The position numbers and the translations under genes were made by a program. Positions 37,774 to 46,415 of a stretch of 64,000 nt of DNA are shown here, piece by piece (position 1 is the first letter of the stretch; each line of letters starts with the position of its first letter). Source of the DNA: Thermohalobaculum sediminis (lineage in GTDB: Bacteria; Pseudomonadota; Alphaproteobacteria; Rhodobacterales; Rhodobacteraceae). Location of the stretch: NCBI RefSeq assembly GCF_023487995.1, contig NZ_JAMFKN010000005.1, forward strand, positions 266,141 to 330,140. Reading direction: 5' to 3'. The notes under the pieces are model-generated. The model saw only the letters and a program-made list of their open reading frames with translations, was not told the origin of the DNA and did not search any database.

Positions 37774-39495
37774 ATGCCGAAGCGTGACATCGGGGGCGGT
37801 TGGCCGGTCACGCGCGCCGAGTTGGGCGCGCGCATACGGACACGCGCGCGGGTCCGTCTCCTGCGGGCGCGTTTGCGGCAGGTCGAGCCGACGAACCAGG
37901 CGGTGCTGTGGCTGATCGCCGTCGTCGTGGGCGTCTTGACGGGCTATGCGATCACGCTCTTCCGCGCCGCGATCCCGTTCCTGCAGAGCATCTTCTACGG
38001 CGCGTCGGACGCCATCATCCACTCGGTCGTGGCCTCGCTGCCCTGGTATCTGGTGCTGCCGGTGCCGGTCCTGGGCGGGCTGGTGGTGGGGATCATCCTG
38101 ACGCGGCTGACGCCCGACGGGAAGGCGCGTGGCGTGGCCGACGTGATCGAGGCCGCGGCGCTGAGGGGCGGGCGGGTGGACCGCCGCGTCGGCGTGGCCT
38201 CGGGGCTCGCGGCGCTGGTCACGCTCTCGACCGGGGGCTCGACCGGGCGCGAGGGGCCGGCGGTGCATATCGGCGCGGTGATCGCCTCATGGGTGTCGGA
38301 CCGCTTGCGCGCGCCCGACATCGCCGCGCGCGACATCCTGGGCTGCGCCGCGGCGGCGGCGGTCTCCGCGAGCTTCAACGCGCCGCTCGCGGGCGCGCTG
38401 TTCGCGCTCGAGGTGGTGCTGCGCCACTATGCGCTGCACGCCTTCGGCCCGATCGTGATCGCCTCCGTCGCGGCCGCTGTGGTCAGCCGCGTCCATCATG
38501 GCGACGTCACCGAATACGTACTGCCGGTGCATACCATCAGCTTCTACCAGGAACTGCCGGCCTTCATCATGCTGGGCATCGTCTCGGGACTGGCGGCAGT
38601 CGCCATGATGCGCGCGATTTTCTTCGCCGAGGGGGTGGGCGACCGGGTCCAGCGCCTGCTTGGGATCCCGCGCTGGCTGAGACCCGCGGTGGCGGGGCTG
38701 GTGCTGGGGCTGATCGCGCTGGAGTACCCGCACATCATCGGTGTGGGATACGAGACCACGGCGCTCGCGCTGACCTCGCAGCTTGCGCTCTCGACCGCGG
38801 TGATCTTCGCGGTGGTCAAGGTGATCGCGGTGGCGACGACCTTCTCGGGACACATGGGCGGCGGCATCTTCTCGCCCGCGCTGATGCTTGGGGCGCTGAC
38901 CGGCACGGCCTTCGGGGCGATCGCGATCGATGTCTTTCCCGCCGTGGCGGGGAGCCAGGGCCTCTATGCGTTGGCGGGCATGGGTGCGGTGGCGGGGGCG
39001 GTGCTGGGGGCGCCGATCTCGTCCACGCTGATCGTCTTCGAGCTGACCGGCGACTGGCAGGCGGCGATTGCGGTGATGGTGGCAATCTCGGCCGCCTCGG
39101 TCGTGGCGGACCGGTTGGTGGCGCGCAGCTTCTTCCTCACCCAACTCGAGCGGCAGGGGCTGAAGCTGGCCTATGGCCCGCAGGACTATCTGGCCCGCAC
39201 GCTGAAGGTTACGCATGTGATGCGGTTGAGGGGGGCCGAGAACGGCGCCTCGGACAGCGCCTGCTGGGAACTGCACCGCCAGGGCGCCTTTCTGCGCCGG
39301 ACAGACACGCTGGAGCGCGCGCTGCCGCTGCTCGAGCGGCTCAAAGGGCCGTTCCTGCCGGTGATCGACGAGCCCGCCGGCGGGCCCGGCGATACGGAGG
39401 CCGAGCCGGAGCTGATCGGCGCCGTCTTCCATGTCGATGCGCTGCGCGCCTACAGCCGGTCGCTGGAGGACGAGCTGCGGGAGGAACACGGCTGA
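37774..39495 (+). CDS. ClC-family chloride channel/transporter
   Basis: Membrane anion protein of 573 residues with about 10-12 spans. The ClC filter segments are STGREGPAVHIGA (gating Glu at residue 160), FNAPLAGALFALEVV and GHMGGGIFSPAL. At the position of the internal proton glutamate of E. coli ClC-ec1 (second Glu of FIIEE) this protein has Val 214, as in ClC channels. The roughly 110-residue C-terminus (VTHVMRL…LPVIDE…LIGAVFHVDAL) looks like a degenerate CBS pair. It converges on the DUF427 gene with a 10-nt gap. It could act as a channel or an uncoupled transporter. Confidence 0.9.
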   Translation: MPKRDIGGGWPVTRAELGARIRTRARVRLLRARLRQVEPTNQAVLWLIAVVVGVLTGYAITLFRAAIPFLQSIFYGASDAIIHSVVASLPWYLVLPVPVLGGLVVGIILTRLTPDGKARGVADVIEAAALRGGRVDRRVGVASGLAALVTLSTGGSTGREGPAVHIGAVIASWVSDRLRAPDIAARDILGCAAAAAVSASFNAPLAGALFALEVVLRHYALHAFGPIVIASVAAAVVSRVHHGDVTEYVLPVHTISFYQELPAFIMLGIVSGLAAVAMMRAIFFAEGVGDRVQRLLGIPRWLRPAVAGLVLGLIALEYPHIIGVGYETTALALTSQLALSTAVIFAVVKVIAVATTFSGHMGGGIFSPALMLGALTGTAFGAIAIDVFPAVAGSQGLYALAGMGAVAGAVLGAPISSTLIVFELTGDWQAAIAVMVAISAASVVADRLVARSFFLTQLERQGLKLAYGPQDYLARTLKVTHVMRLRGAENGASDSACWELHRQGAFLRRTDTLERALPLLERLKGPFLPVIDEPAGGPGDTEAEPELIGAVFHVDALRAYSRSLEDELREEHG

Positions 39496-39505
39496 GCGCC
39501 TTGCC

Positions 39506-39847
39506 TCAGAGCAGCTCGACCGCGGCCTTCTCCGGGTAGAAGGCCAGCGCCCCGGCAATCGCCTCGAGCCCGGCCTTCGGCGTTTCGTAGGACCAGGCCG
39601 CGTTCTCGATGGCGCCGGACTTGGCCATGATGTGGAAGTAGCTCGCTTCGCCCTTGTGCGGGCATGTCGTGCGGTGCGCCGAGCGGTCGAGGAACTCCAT
39701 GCCCACATCGGCGCGGGGGATGTAGTAGACCGGCGGGTAGCCAGCCTCGTCGAGGCGGATTGCCTTCGCGCTCTCGGCGATTATGGCGCCGCCCGCGCGC
39801 ACCACCACCGTGCCGCCCGCGGGCGACAGCGAGATTCTTTCTGACAT
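39506..39847 (-). CDS. DUF427 domain protein
   Basis: 113 residues, no signal peptide. The DUF427 core is visible: GGAIIAESAKAIRLDEAGYPPVYYIPRADV and TTCPHKGEASYFHI, ending in AWSYETPKAGLEAI and LAFYPEKAAVEL. The biochemical role of this family is not established. ATG 39847 has GGAGGG seven nt upstream, which excludes the longer frame to 39934. Its start is 62 nt downstream of the aminopeptidase stop on the same strand. Confidence 0.88.
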   Translation of the reverse strand: MSERISLSPAGGTVVVRAGGAIIAESAKAIRLDEAGYPPVYYIPRADVGMEFLDRSAHRTTCPHKGEASYFHIMAKSGAIENAAWSYETPKAGLEAIAGALAFYPEKAAVELL

Positions 39848-39909
39848 CGGGGGACCCTCCGGGAGAACTCGTCGGCTGCAGCATGCGACGGATGCCGCGG
39901 CCGGGCAAC

Positions 39910-41745
39910 TCATAGCGTGGCGGGCGGGGCGCATAGCGGTGCGCAGGCGGCGGCAAGCCAGTGCGCGGTGTCGGCAGGCACCAGCGGTCCGATCTCAGCC
40001 AATACGCGCGCGTGGTAGGCGTCGAGCCAGGCGCGCTCGTCCGCGTCCAGCATCCCGGGCAGGATCATCCGGCGGTCGATCGGCGCAAGCGTCAGCGTCT
40101 CGAAGCCCAGCATCGGGCGCTCGCCGCCCTCGGGCACGGCGGGCGGAGTGACCGCGAGCAGGTTCTCGATGCGGATCCCGAATGCGCCGGTCCTGTAGTA
40201 GCCGGGCTCATTCGAAACCACCATCCCGGGTTCGAAGGCCACCTCGCCGCCGCGCCGCGAGAGGCTGTGCGGGCCTTCGTGGACATTGAGATAGCAGCCG
40301 ACGCCATGGCCGGTGCCGTGGTCATAGTCGAGCCCCGCGCGCCAAAGCGCCGCCCGCGCCAAAGGGTCGAGGTCGCGCCCGGTCAACCCCTTGGGCCAGC
40401 GCGCCCGGCTGATCGCGATCATGCCCTTCAGGACCAGCGTGAACGGGGCGCGCGCGGGCTCGTGCGCGGTACCGAGGGCGACGGTGCGGGTGATATCGGT
40501 CGTGCCGTCGCGGTATTGCCCGCCCGAGTCGATCAGCAGCACCTCGTCCGGCGCGAGCGCGCGGTTGCTCTGGCGGCTCACGCGGTAATGCACGATCGCC
40601 CCGTTCGGGCCCGAGCCGCAGATCGTGTCGAAGCTGATGTCCATCAGCGCCCCGGTCTCGACGCGGAACTCCTCGAGCCCTTCGACCACGTCGATCTCGG
40701 TGAGCGCCTCGCCCGCCGCGACGGCGGCGTCGAGCCAGTGCAGGAAGCGCGCGAAGGCGGCGCCGTCGCGGCGGTGGGCGGCGCGCATGCCGGCAAGTTC
40801 GGTCGGGTTCTTGATGGCCCTGGGAAGCGCGCACGGGTCTCGCCCCCAGTCGATGCGTGCGCCGGCGGCCTCGAGCCGGGCGGCGATCCGCACCGGCGCG
40901 CTCGCGCGGTCGAGCCGGACGGTCCGGCCTGCAAGCCCAGCCAGCGCCTGGTCCAGCGCCTCGGGCGAGCAGACCGCGACGCCATTGCCCAGATGGGCGA
41001 TCACGGTGCCGTCGAGCTTCACGGGATCGATGAACAGGTCGACCTCGCCCGAGCGCGAGACCAGCGCGAAGCCCTGGGCGACCGGGCTTCGCGGCAGGTC
41101 GCTGCCCCGGATGTTCAGGAGCCACGCGATCGAGTCGGGCAGCGAAAGGAAGGCGGCATCGGTGCCCGCCTCGGCCAGCGCCGCGCCAATCCGGGCGCGC
41201 TTGTCGGCCGAAGGCTCGCCCGACAGCGCGTCCGGGTGGATCGAGACCGCCCCCGCCGCCGGCGGCGGCTGGTCCTCCCACACCGCGTCGAGCGGGTTGG
41301 CGTCGAGCGCGATCATCTCGCCCCCGCGCCCGGCGACCGCGGCCCCGAGGCGCTCGGTCTCGGCGCGGCTGTGCAGCCAGGGATCGAAGCCCAGCCGCGC
41401 ACCCTGCGGCAGCGCCTCGGCAAGCCACGCCTCGGGCGCGGTCTCGTGCGTGGCGACGACTTCGAAAGCCCCGGTGTCGACCTGCTGCGCCGCCTGCAGC
41501 GTGTAGCGCCCGTCGACGAACAGCGCGGCGCGGGCCTCCAGCACCACCGCGAGCCCGGCCGAGCCGGTGAAGCCCGTGAGCCAGGCCAGCCGCTCGTCAT
41601 GCGGCGCCACCGTCTCGCCCTGGTGCGCGTCCGCCCGCGGCACCAGGAAGCCGTCCACGCCTGCCGCTGCCAACGCCGCCCGCAGCAGCGCCGCCCGCGC
41701 GGCGCCGTGGCGCCCGTCCGCGGCCGTCTCGAAGCTCTGATACAT
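39910..41745 (-). CDS. Xaa-Pro aminopeptidase (M24B)
   Basis: Cytoplasmic metallopeptidase removing an N-terminal residue before proline, 611 residues, like the three-domain APP1-type enzymes. Two creatinase-like N-terminal domains (VDGFLVPRADAHQGE, ERLAWLTGFTGSAGLAVV) precede the pita-bread domain. Metal ligands are seen in LIDSGGQYRDGTTDITRT (two Asp, near 405-415), GTGHGVGCYLNVHEGP (His), VVSNEPGYYR (Glu) and FGIRIENLL (Glu). It probably shares a transcript with the DUF427 gene downstream. Confidence 0.93.
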   Translation of the reverse strand: MYQSFETAADGRHGAARAALLRAALAAAGVDGFLVPRADAHQGETVAPHDERLAWLTGFTGSAGLAVVLEARAALFVDGRYTLQAAQQVDTGAFEVVATHETAPEAWLAEALPQGARLGFDPWLHSRAETERLGAAVAGRGGEMIALDANPLDAVWEDQPPPAAGAVSIHPDALSGEPSADKRARIGAALAEAGTDAAFLSLPDSIAWLLNIRGSDLPRSPVAQGFALVSRSGEVDLFIDPVKLDGTVIAHLGNGVAVCSPEALDQALAGLAGRTVRLDRASAPVRIAARLEAAGARIDWGRDPCALPRAIKNPTELAGMRAAHRRDGAAFARFLHWLDAAVAAGEALTEIDVVEGLEEFRVETGALMDISFDTICGSGPNGAIVHYRVSRQSNRALAPDEVLLIDSGGQYRDGTTDITRTVALGTAHEPARAPFTLVLKGMIAISRARWPKGLTGRDLDPLARAALWRAGLDYDHGTGHGVGCYLNVHEGPHSLSRRGGEVAFEPGMVVSNEPGYYRTGAFGIRIENLLAVTPPAVPEGGERPMLGFETLTLAPIDRRMILPGMLDADERAWLDAYHARVLAEIGPLVPADTAHWLAAACAPLCAPPATL

Positions 41746-41977
41746 CGTCCCCGTTCCACCCCGACCCGCGCGAACGGCGCGGCGGCGCCATGCTGGCGAG
41801 CGCCCGCTGCCGCGGCAAGTGATAAAATCGCCGTGACCTGTTGCCGCTATGCATCAACGGGATGTTGCGCTGCACCTGCGCGATGGTCTATGGTGATGCC
41901 TTGGTGTGATGCCGGTTGAATATCGGCGCCGAGCGTTCTGAGTCCCCAGCATAAAACCCGAGTGTAGTGAGGCCGGC

Positions 41978-42415
41978 ATGGGCAGGCTTGCGATGATCGT
42001 TGCCGTCGTGCTCGCGGCGTTGGCGCCGGGGCGCGTGCTTGCGGCAACCGATGCGGTGTTCGGCTACTGGCTGTCCGAGAACCGGCGCGCGATCATCGAG
42101 ATCGGCCCCTGCGGCAGCGAGCTCTGCGGCCGGATGGTCTGGCTCAGTGATCCCGTCGACGCGACCGGCAGCCCCAAGCGCGACGTGCGGGGCGCGCCGC
42201 TCTGCGGGATCGACCTGGTCGCGGGCTTCCGGCAGCGTGATGTCGGCCGCTGGGCGGATGGCGGCATCTACAATCCCCGCGACGGCAAGACCTATTCGGG
42301 CCGGCTCACGCTGATCGACGCCGACCGGCTGGAGGTGCGCGGCTTCGTCGGCCTGCCGGTCTTCGGCCAGAGCCAGATCTGGACCCGCGCCGAGGGCGAC
42401 CGCGGCGGCTGCTGA
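41978..42415 (+). CDS. secreted DUF2147 protein
   Basis: 145 residues with a signal peptide (MGRLAMIVAVVLAALAPGRVLAA). The mature part carries VFGYWLSENRRAIIEIGPCG, LCGRMVWLSDP and GIYNPRDGKTYSGRLTL, the DUF2147 hallmarks; these small beta-rich periplasmic proteins have no settled function. Four Cys could make disulfides. It converges on the lipoprotein gene with a 25-nt gap. Confidence 0.88.
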   Translation: MGRLAMIVAVVLAALAPGRVLAATDAVFGYWLSENRRAIIEIGPCGSELCGRMVWLSDPVDATGSPKRDVRGAPLCGIDLVAGFRQRDVGRWADGGIYNPRDGKTYSGRLTLIDADRLEVRGFVGLPVFGQSQIWTRAEGDRGGC

Positions 42416-42440
42416 CGCGCCCCGCCCCGCGTGCCGCGCG

Positions 42441-43298
42441 TCATCCGCTGGGCCGGCCGGCATTCGCTACGGCCGCGCCGGCGGCGAGTTCGGCTGGCGA
42501 GAATCCGATCAGCAGCGTCACCGCGCGCCCCTCGTCATCCTCGACCCGGATGCGCTCGGCCAGCCTGCCGCGCCGGAAGCCGACGGCGTTGCTGCGCCCC
42601 TCGAAGACACGGCCCGGCTCGCCCGCCAGCGTCAACTCGACCTCGCCGTCCGGCCCGTGGCGCAGCAGGCCGACGGGACCCTTCAGGTCGCGCAGGAGCG
42701 TGACGCTCTGGCCGAGATCCTCGGCCACGATCATCAGGTCGAGCCCGAGTGCCGGCGCGCGCAGCCGCGCCGTCGTGCCGCCGGCATAGGCCATCTCGGC
42801 CTGCGGCACCGTCAGCATGCCGTCGAGCGCCATAAGCCGGCAGCCGCAGAGCGGCGCGTCCGCCTCATCGAGGGCGGCGAGGCAGGCGCGCACCGAAGCG
42901 ACCGCCGCGTCGCCCGCGCTGGCCATTCCCGCCCCCCCGGCGACGCCCACCACGGGGCAGATTTCGGGCGGCGAGCCGCGGGAAATTGCGCGCGGCGCGC
43001 CGAGGGCAAGGAACTTCTGACCGGCTTCGCTGTTTGAAAGATAGGGAAGTGCCTCGGCCCCGACCACGCGCGCGTCCGTGCGGGCGGACAGCGCGACGGG
43101 ATCGAGCCTGGTGGACTGAAGCCGGACGAGGCCGAGCTCCTGCTCGCCGCGGGCTTCGATGATCGGGGGTTGTTCGAGAACGATGAGCGATCGGGTATCA
43201 AGCAGGTTGGAGGGCGCCGCGCGCCTGTCCGTGACGCCGCACGCCGTCAGCGAAAGGCCGAAGATCAGGGCCGCGACGGGCCAGAAGGTGATTCGCAT
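42441..43298 (-). CDS. uncharacterised lipoprotein
   Basis: 285 residues. The N-terminus MRITFWPVAALIFGLSLTAC is a lipoprotein signal (lipid Cys 20). The rest has no family I recognise: a region LVRLQSTRLDPVALSARTDARVVGAEALPYLSN, a segment with paired Cys (LCGCRLMALDG) and a C-terminal beta-rich part with GRSNAVGFRRGRLAERIRV. ATG 43298 is used; ATG 43325 in frame would add nine residues before the signal. It is divergent from the cold-shock gene, 118 nt away. Confidence 0.7.
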   Translation of the reverse strand: MRITFWPVAALIFGLSLTACGVTDRRAAPSNLLDTRSLIVLEQPPIIEARGEQELGLVRLQSTRLDPVALSARTDARVVGAEALPYLSNSEAGQKFLALGAPRAISRGSPPEICPVVGVAGGAGMASAGDAAVASVRACLAALDEADAPLCGCRLMALDGMLTVPQAEMAYAGGTTARLRAPALGLDLMIVAEDLGQSVTLLRDLKGPVGLLRHGPDGEVELTLAGEPGRVFEGRSNAVGFRRGRLAERIRVEDDEGRAVTLLIGFSPAELAAGAAVANAGRPSG

Positions 43299-43416
43299 CT
43301 TCAAACCAAAGGGTTTATCGCCCATAGTTCGCGAATCCGGCAGAATCGGCTCGCGCGAGACAGAATTCGATGCCCGGTCAAATAAGGCTTTTCGCGGACC
43401 CGAAGATGATGAGAAT

Positions 43417-44028
43417 ATGGCAGAGCGCCCGGTCCGTGATGGAGGGATGAGGGTGAGCGAAGACATGAAGGCGTCGGGTTCCGTGGTTGCCGGTCGCGTG
43501 AAGTGGTACGACGCCGTGAAGGGATATGGCTTCGTCGTGCCCGAGGCGGGCGGAAGCGATATCATGGTTCATGCCTCCTGCGTGCGCAACTTCGGACGCA
43601 CCGCCCTGCCGGAAGGCGCCCGCATCGAGGTGTTGACCGCCGAGGGCGCGCGCGGCCTGCATGCGCGCGAGATCCTGTCCGTGGCCGACCCCGAGCCGTC
43701 GGCAGAGAGCGGCGACCAGGGGCTCTCGGACGCCCCGCGTCCGACCGATTTCCTCGGCCCCGAGGCCGAGGCCGGTCCGCTCCAGCCCGCGCGGGTGAAA
43801 TGGTTCGACAAGCAGAAGGGCTTCGGCTTCGTCAACGTCTTCGGCCTCTCCGAAGATGTCTTCGTCCACATGGAGATCGTGCGGCGCAGCGGCTTCGCCG
43901 ATCTCTCGAGCGGCGAGGGCATGGCGGTGCGCACCTTCCGCGGCCCGCGCGGCCTGATGGTGGCCGAGGTCCGGCTGTGGGATGCCGGCGCGCTGCCCGA
44001 CGGCACCCGCGCCTCTGCCACCGAATGA
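43417..44028 (+). CDS. double cold-shock-domain protein
   Basis: 203 residues with two cold-shock domains: GRVKWYDAVKGYGFVVPEAGG with DIMVHAS near residue 35, and ARVKWFDKQKGFGFVNVFG with EDVFVHMEIV near residue 130, joined by an acidic linker. Both keep the RNP1-like KGYGFV/KGFGFV aromatic motif, so two RNA/ssDNA-binding surfaces are likely. Start is uncertain: ATG 43417, 43447 or 43465 are in frame. The stop overlaps the DUF192 gene by ATGA. Confidence 0.9.
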   Translation: MAERPVRDGGMRVSEDMKASGSVVAGRVKWYDAVKGYGFVVPEAGGSDIMVHASCVRNFGRTALPEGARIEVLTAEGARGLHAREILSVADPEPSAESGDQGLSDAPRPTDFLGPEAEAGPLQPARVKWFDKQKGFGFVNVFGLSEDVFVHMEIVRRSGFADLSSGEGMAVRTFRGPRGLMVAEVRLWDAGALPDGTRASATE

Positions 44029-44534
44029 GTCGCGCCGGGCGCGACGGCTTTCCCATCCTGCGGCCCGCCCTGCTGGCGGGCCTCGTCGTGTTCGGCCTCG
44101 GCGCGCCGGCGACGGGATCCGAGGTCTGCGCGCCGGACCGGGTGAGCGTGCTCGCCCCAGCCGGTCCCGTGCGCTACCGCGTCGAGATCGCGGACGATCC
44201 CGACGAGCAGGCACAGGGGCTGATGTTCCGCACCTCGATGGACCAGGATGCGGGCATGCTGTTCATCTTCCCCGAGCCGCGCCAGGCAACCTTCTGGATG
44301 AAGAACACGATCCTGCCGCTCGACATCGTGTTCATCGACGCGACCGGGCTCATCCTCAACATCGCCGAGCGCACGACGCCCTTCTCGGAAGCCACCCTGC
44401 CGTCCCAGGGCCAGGCGCTCGCGGTGCTCGAGGTCAATGCGGGCGAGGCGGCGCGTCACGGCTTCGGCCCGGGCAGCCAGGTCGTGCATCCAGCCTTCGC
44501 CGCCGCGCCGCCCGAGCACCGTTGCCCCCGATAG
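44025..44534 (+). CDS. secreted DUF192 protein
   Basis: 169 residues. A hydrophobic N-terminal segment ([20 protein letters not shown]) works as signal peptide or anchor. The DUF192 domain follows: [50 protein letters not shown] and HGFGPGSQV. Function of the family is unsettled. Translation is coupled to the cold-shock protein through ATGA, a pairing seen in related alphaproteobacteria as far as I recall. Confidence 0.88.
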   Translation: MSRAGRDGFPILRPALLAGLVVFGLGAPATGSEVCAPDRVSVLAPAGPVRYRVEIADDPDEQAQGLMFRTSMDQDAGMLFIFPEPRQATFWMKNTILPLDIVFIDATGLILNIAERTTPFSEATLPSQGQALAVLEVNAGEAARHGFGPGSQVVHPAFAAAPPEHRCPR

Positions 44535-44548
44535 CTCGCGATCGCGGC

Positions 44549-44577
44549 TTGCCGGGATGCGCGCCCTCCTGTATCCG
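44549..44577 (+). promoter_or_regulatory. tRNA-Pro promoter
   Basis: TTGCCG at 44549-44554, a 17-nt spacer and TATCCG at 44572-44577, ten nt before the mature tRNA 5' end. The same -10 core (TATCC) precedes the tRNA-Ile gene. Confidence 0.55.
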
Positions 44578-44587
44578 CCATGGCTGA

Positions 44588-44664
44588 CGGGGCGTAGCGC
44601 AGCCTGGTAGCGCGTCGGTTTTGGGTACCGAAGGCCGCGAGTTCGAATCTCGCCGCCCCGACCA
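44588..44664 (+). tRNA. tRNA-Pro (anticodon TGG)
   Basis: 77 nt with encoded CCA. Acceptor CGGGGCG pairs with CGCCCCG, D arm GCGC/GCGC, anticodon stem TCGGT/ACCGA around loop TTTGGGT with anticodon TGG at 44622-44624, T arm GCGAG-TTCGAAT-CTCGC, discriminator A. All stems pair. Confidence 0.97.
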
Positions 44665-44697
44665 GCGCGCGGCCGCCCTGTCGCGGCCGAGGCGCCA

Positions 44698-45171
44698 TCA
44701 GCCTCCGGCCGGGTTCGGAAGGAGAAGGCCACTCAGCACCTCTCGCAGGCGCGTGGGCAACTCCACCGGCCGGCGCGTCGTTCGATCGACATAGACATGC
44801 GTGAAGGCGCCCGCCGCCGCGGCCTGCGGCGCGCCCGCCCGGAAGATCCCCAGCGCATAGGTCACGGAACTGCGCCCCAGCCGGTCGACCCGGATGCCGC
44901 CCTCGACCGTCTCGGGGAAGGCGAGAGGCGCGAAATAGCTGCACCGCGTCTCGACCACGAGGCCGATCACCGCACCCGCATGGATGTCGAGCGCGCCCGC
45001 CTCGATCAGGTGTCCGTTCACTGCCGTGTCGAAGAACGAGTAGTAGCGCACGTTGTTGACGTGGCCGTAGACGTCGTTGTCCGACCAGCGCGTGGTGATC
45101 GGGCGGAACACGCGGAAGGCCGCGCGGCCGGGGGGCGAGGGGCGCGGCGCGCCCGGCGTCGGCTCGGCCAC
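44698..45171 (-). CDS. acyl-CoA thioesterase, 4HBT/YbgC-like
   Basis: 157 residues with the hotdog motif [22 protein letters not shown] near residue 27 (Asp-Gly-His-Asn pattern) and later [24 protein letters not shown]. It would hydrolyse short or medium acyl-CoA thioesters in the cytoplasm. It begins six nt after the stop of the AraC/GlxA-type regulator, so the two are probably co-transcribed. Specific substrate unknown. Confidence 0.85.
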   Translation of the reverse strand: MAEPTPGAPRPSPPGRAAFRVFRPITTRWSDNDVYGHVNNVRYYSFFDTAVNGHLIEAGALDIHAGAVIGLVVETRCSYFAPLAFPETVEGGIRVDRLGRSSVTYALGIFRAGAPQAAAAGAFTHVYVDRTTRRPVELPTRLREVLSGLLLPNPAGG

Positions 45172-45177
45172 GCGGCC

Positions 45178-46263
45178 TCAGCGCGCCGTCGCGGCGCGCG
45201 GGCCGCTGCGCACCTTGACCGTGCCCGTGCCGGGATCGGGCCCGCGCAGCTTGGACGAGCCGGTGTTCGCGGGCGTGCCCCGCTCGCGGTAGGGCGTGCG
45301 GTCGAAATGCGCACGGTAGCATTTCGAGAAATGCGAGGGCGAGGTGAAGCCGCAGGCCAGCGCCACGTTGATCACGCTCATGTCGGTCTGCAGCAGAAGG
45401 CTGCGCGCCTTCTCGAGCCGCAGTTCCATGTAATAGCGCTTGGGGGAGCGGTTGAGGTATCGGCGGAACAGCCGTTCGAGCTGGCGGGTCGACATGTTGA
45501 CCGCCTCGGCGAGGTCCGAGGGGCTGACCGGGTCCTCGGTCGCGCGCTCCATCATCTGGATGACCTGCACGAGCTTGGGGTGGCGCACGCCGATCCGCGC
45601 CGGCACGCTGAGCCGCTGTTCGTCGTTGTCGGACCGCATCGGCGTGTGGATCAGGCAGTCGGCGACCAGCGAACCGAGATCGGCGCCATGCTCCTCGGCG
45701 ATCAGGTGCAACATCATGTCGGCCGACGAGGTGCCGCCCGCGCAGGTGAACACCCCGTCATCGACGACATAGAGCAGGTTCGAGAGCTTGGCCTCGGGGA
45801 AGTCCTCGCCGAAGGCCGCGTGGTTCTCCCAGTGGATGGTGCAGCGCTTGCCGTCCAGCAGCCCCGCCTTCGCCAGCACATGCGCGCCGGTGCAGAGTGC
45901 GCCCACCCGGGCGCCGCGCCGGACCTGCTTGCGCAGCCAGGTCAGGATCGGCTTCGAGGCCGCGCGCTCGAGACCGAAGCCCGTGCAGACCACGATCGAG
46001 CTGTCGCGGTTCACGTCCTCGACCGGGCCATCCACCATCACGGTGGTGCCGTTCGAGCATTCGACCGCATCGCCCGTCTCGGACACCAGCCGCCAGGCAT
46101 AAAGCGGGCGGCGCGCCATGCGGTTGGCGACGCGCAACGGCTCGATGGCCGAGGCGAAGGCGATCATCGAGAACATCGGGCACAGGAGGAAGATGAACTC
46201 CCGCGGCCGAGTCTCCTCGGATTTGACGGTCTGGGGGGCGGCTGCCGAGCCCATGGTGCTCAC
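45178..46263 (-). CDS. GlxA-family AraC-type transcriptional regulator
   Basis: 361 residues. The N-terminal DJ-1/PfpI-like amidotransferase fold (FIFLLCPMFSMIAFASAIEPLRVANRM; GARVGALCTGAHVLAKAGLL) keeps the Cys of GALCTGA. The C-terminal AraC helix-turn-helix pair is in DLAEAVNMSTRQLERLFRRYL and INVALACGFTSPSHFSKCYRAHF. Members such as GbdR, CdhR and ArgR-type proteins control betaine, carnitine or amino-acid catabolism; which one applies here is not shown. It precedes the thioesterase gene by six nt. Confidence 0.9.
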   Translation of the reverse strand: MSTMGSAAAPQTVKSEETRPREFIFLLCPMFSMIAFASAIEPLRVANRMARRPLYAWRLVSETGDAVECSNGTTVMVDGPVEDVNRDSSIVVCTGFGLERAASKPILTWLRKQVRRGARVGALCTGAHVLAKAGLLDGKRCTIHWENHAAFGEDFPEAKLSNLLYVVDDGVFTCAGGTSSADMMLHLIAEEHGADLGSLVADCLIHTPMRSDNDEQRLSVPARIGVRHPKLVQVIQMMERATEDPVSPSDLAEAVNMSTRQLERLFRRYLNRSPKRYYMELRLEKARSLLLQTDMSVINVALACGFTSPSHFSKCYRAHFDRTPYRERGTPANTGSSKLRGPDPGTGTVKVRSGPRAATAR

Positions 46264-46415
46264 TCTCGCCTGTTAGCGGCGTTTTCGCGCGAATCATTGC
46301 CTGAATCCGACATTGACGCCGCTATCAGTCCCCCGTCAAGGGCTGCTCCGGGGCCTCTGGCCTCGACCGCGCGGGTCTGCTAGAGCGGGCGCGTGCACGT
46401 TCAGGAGAGCCGACG

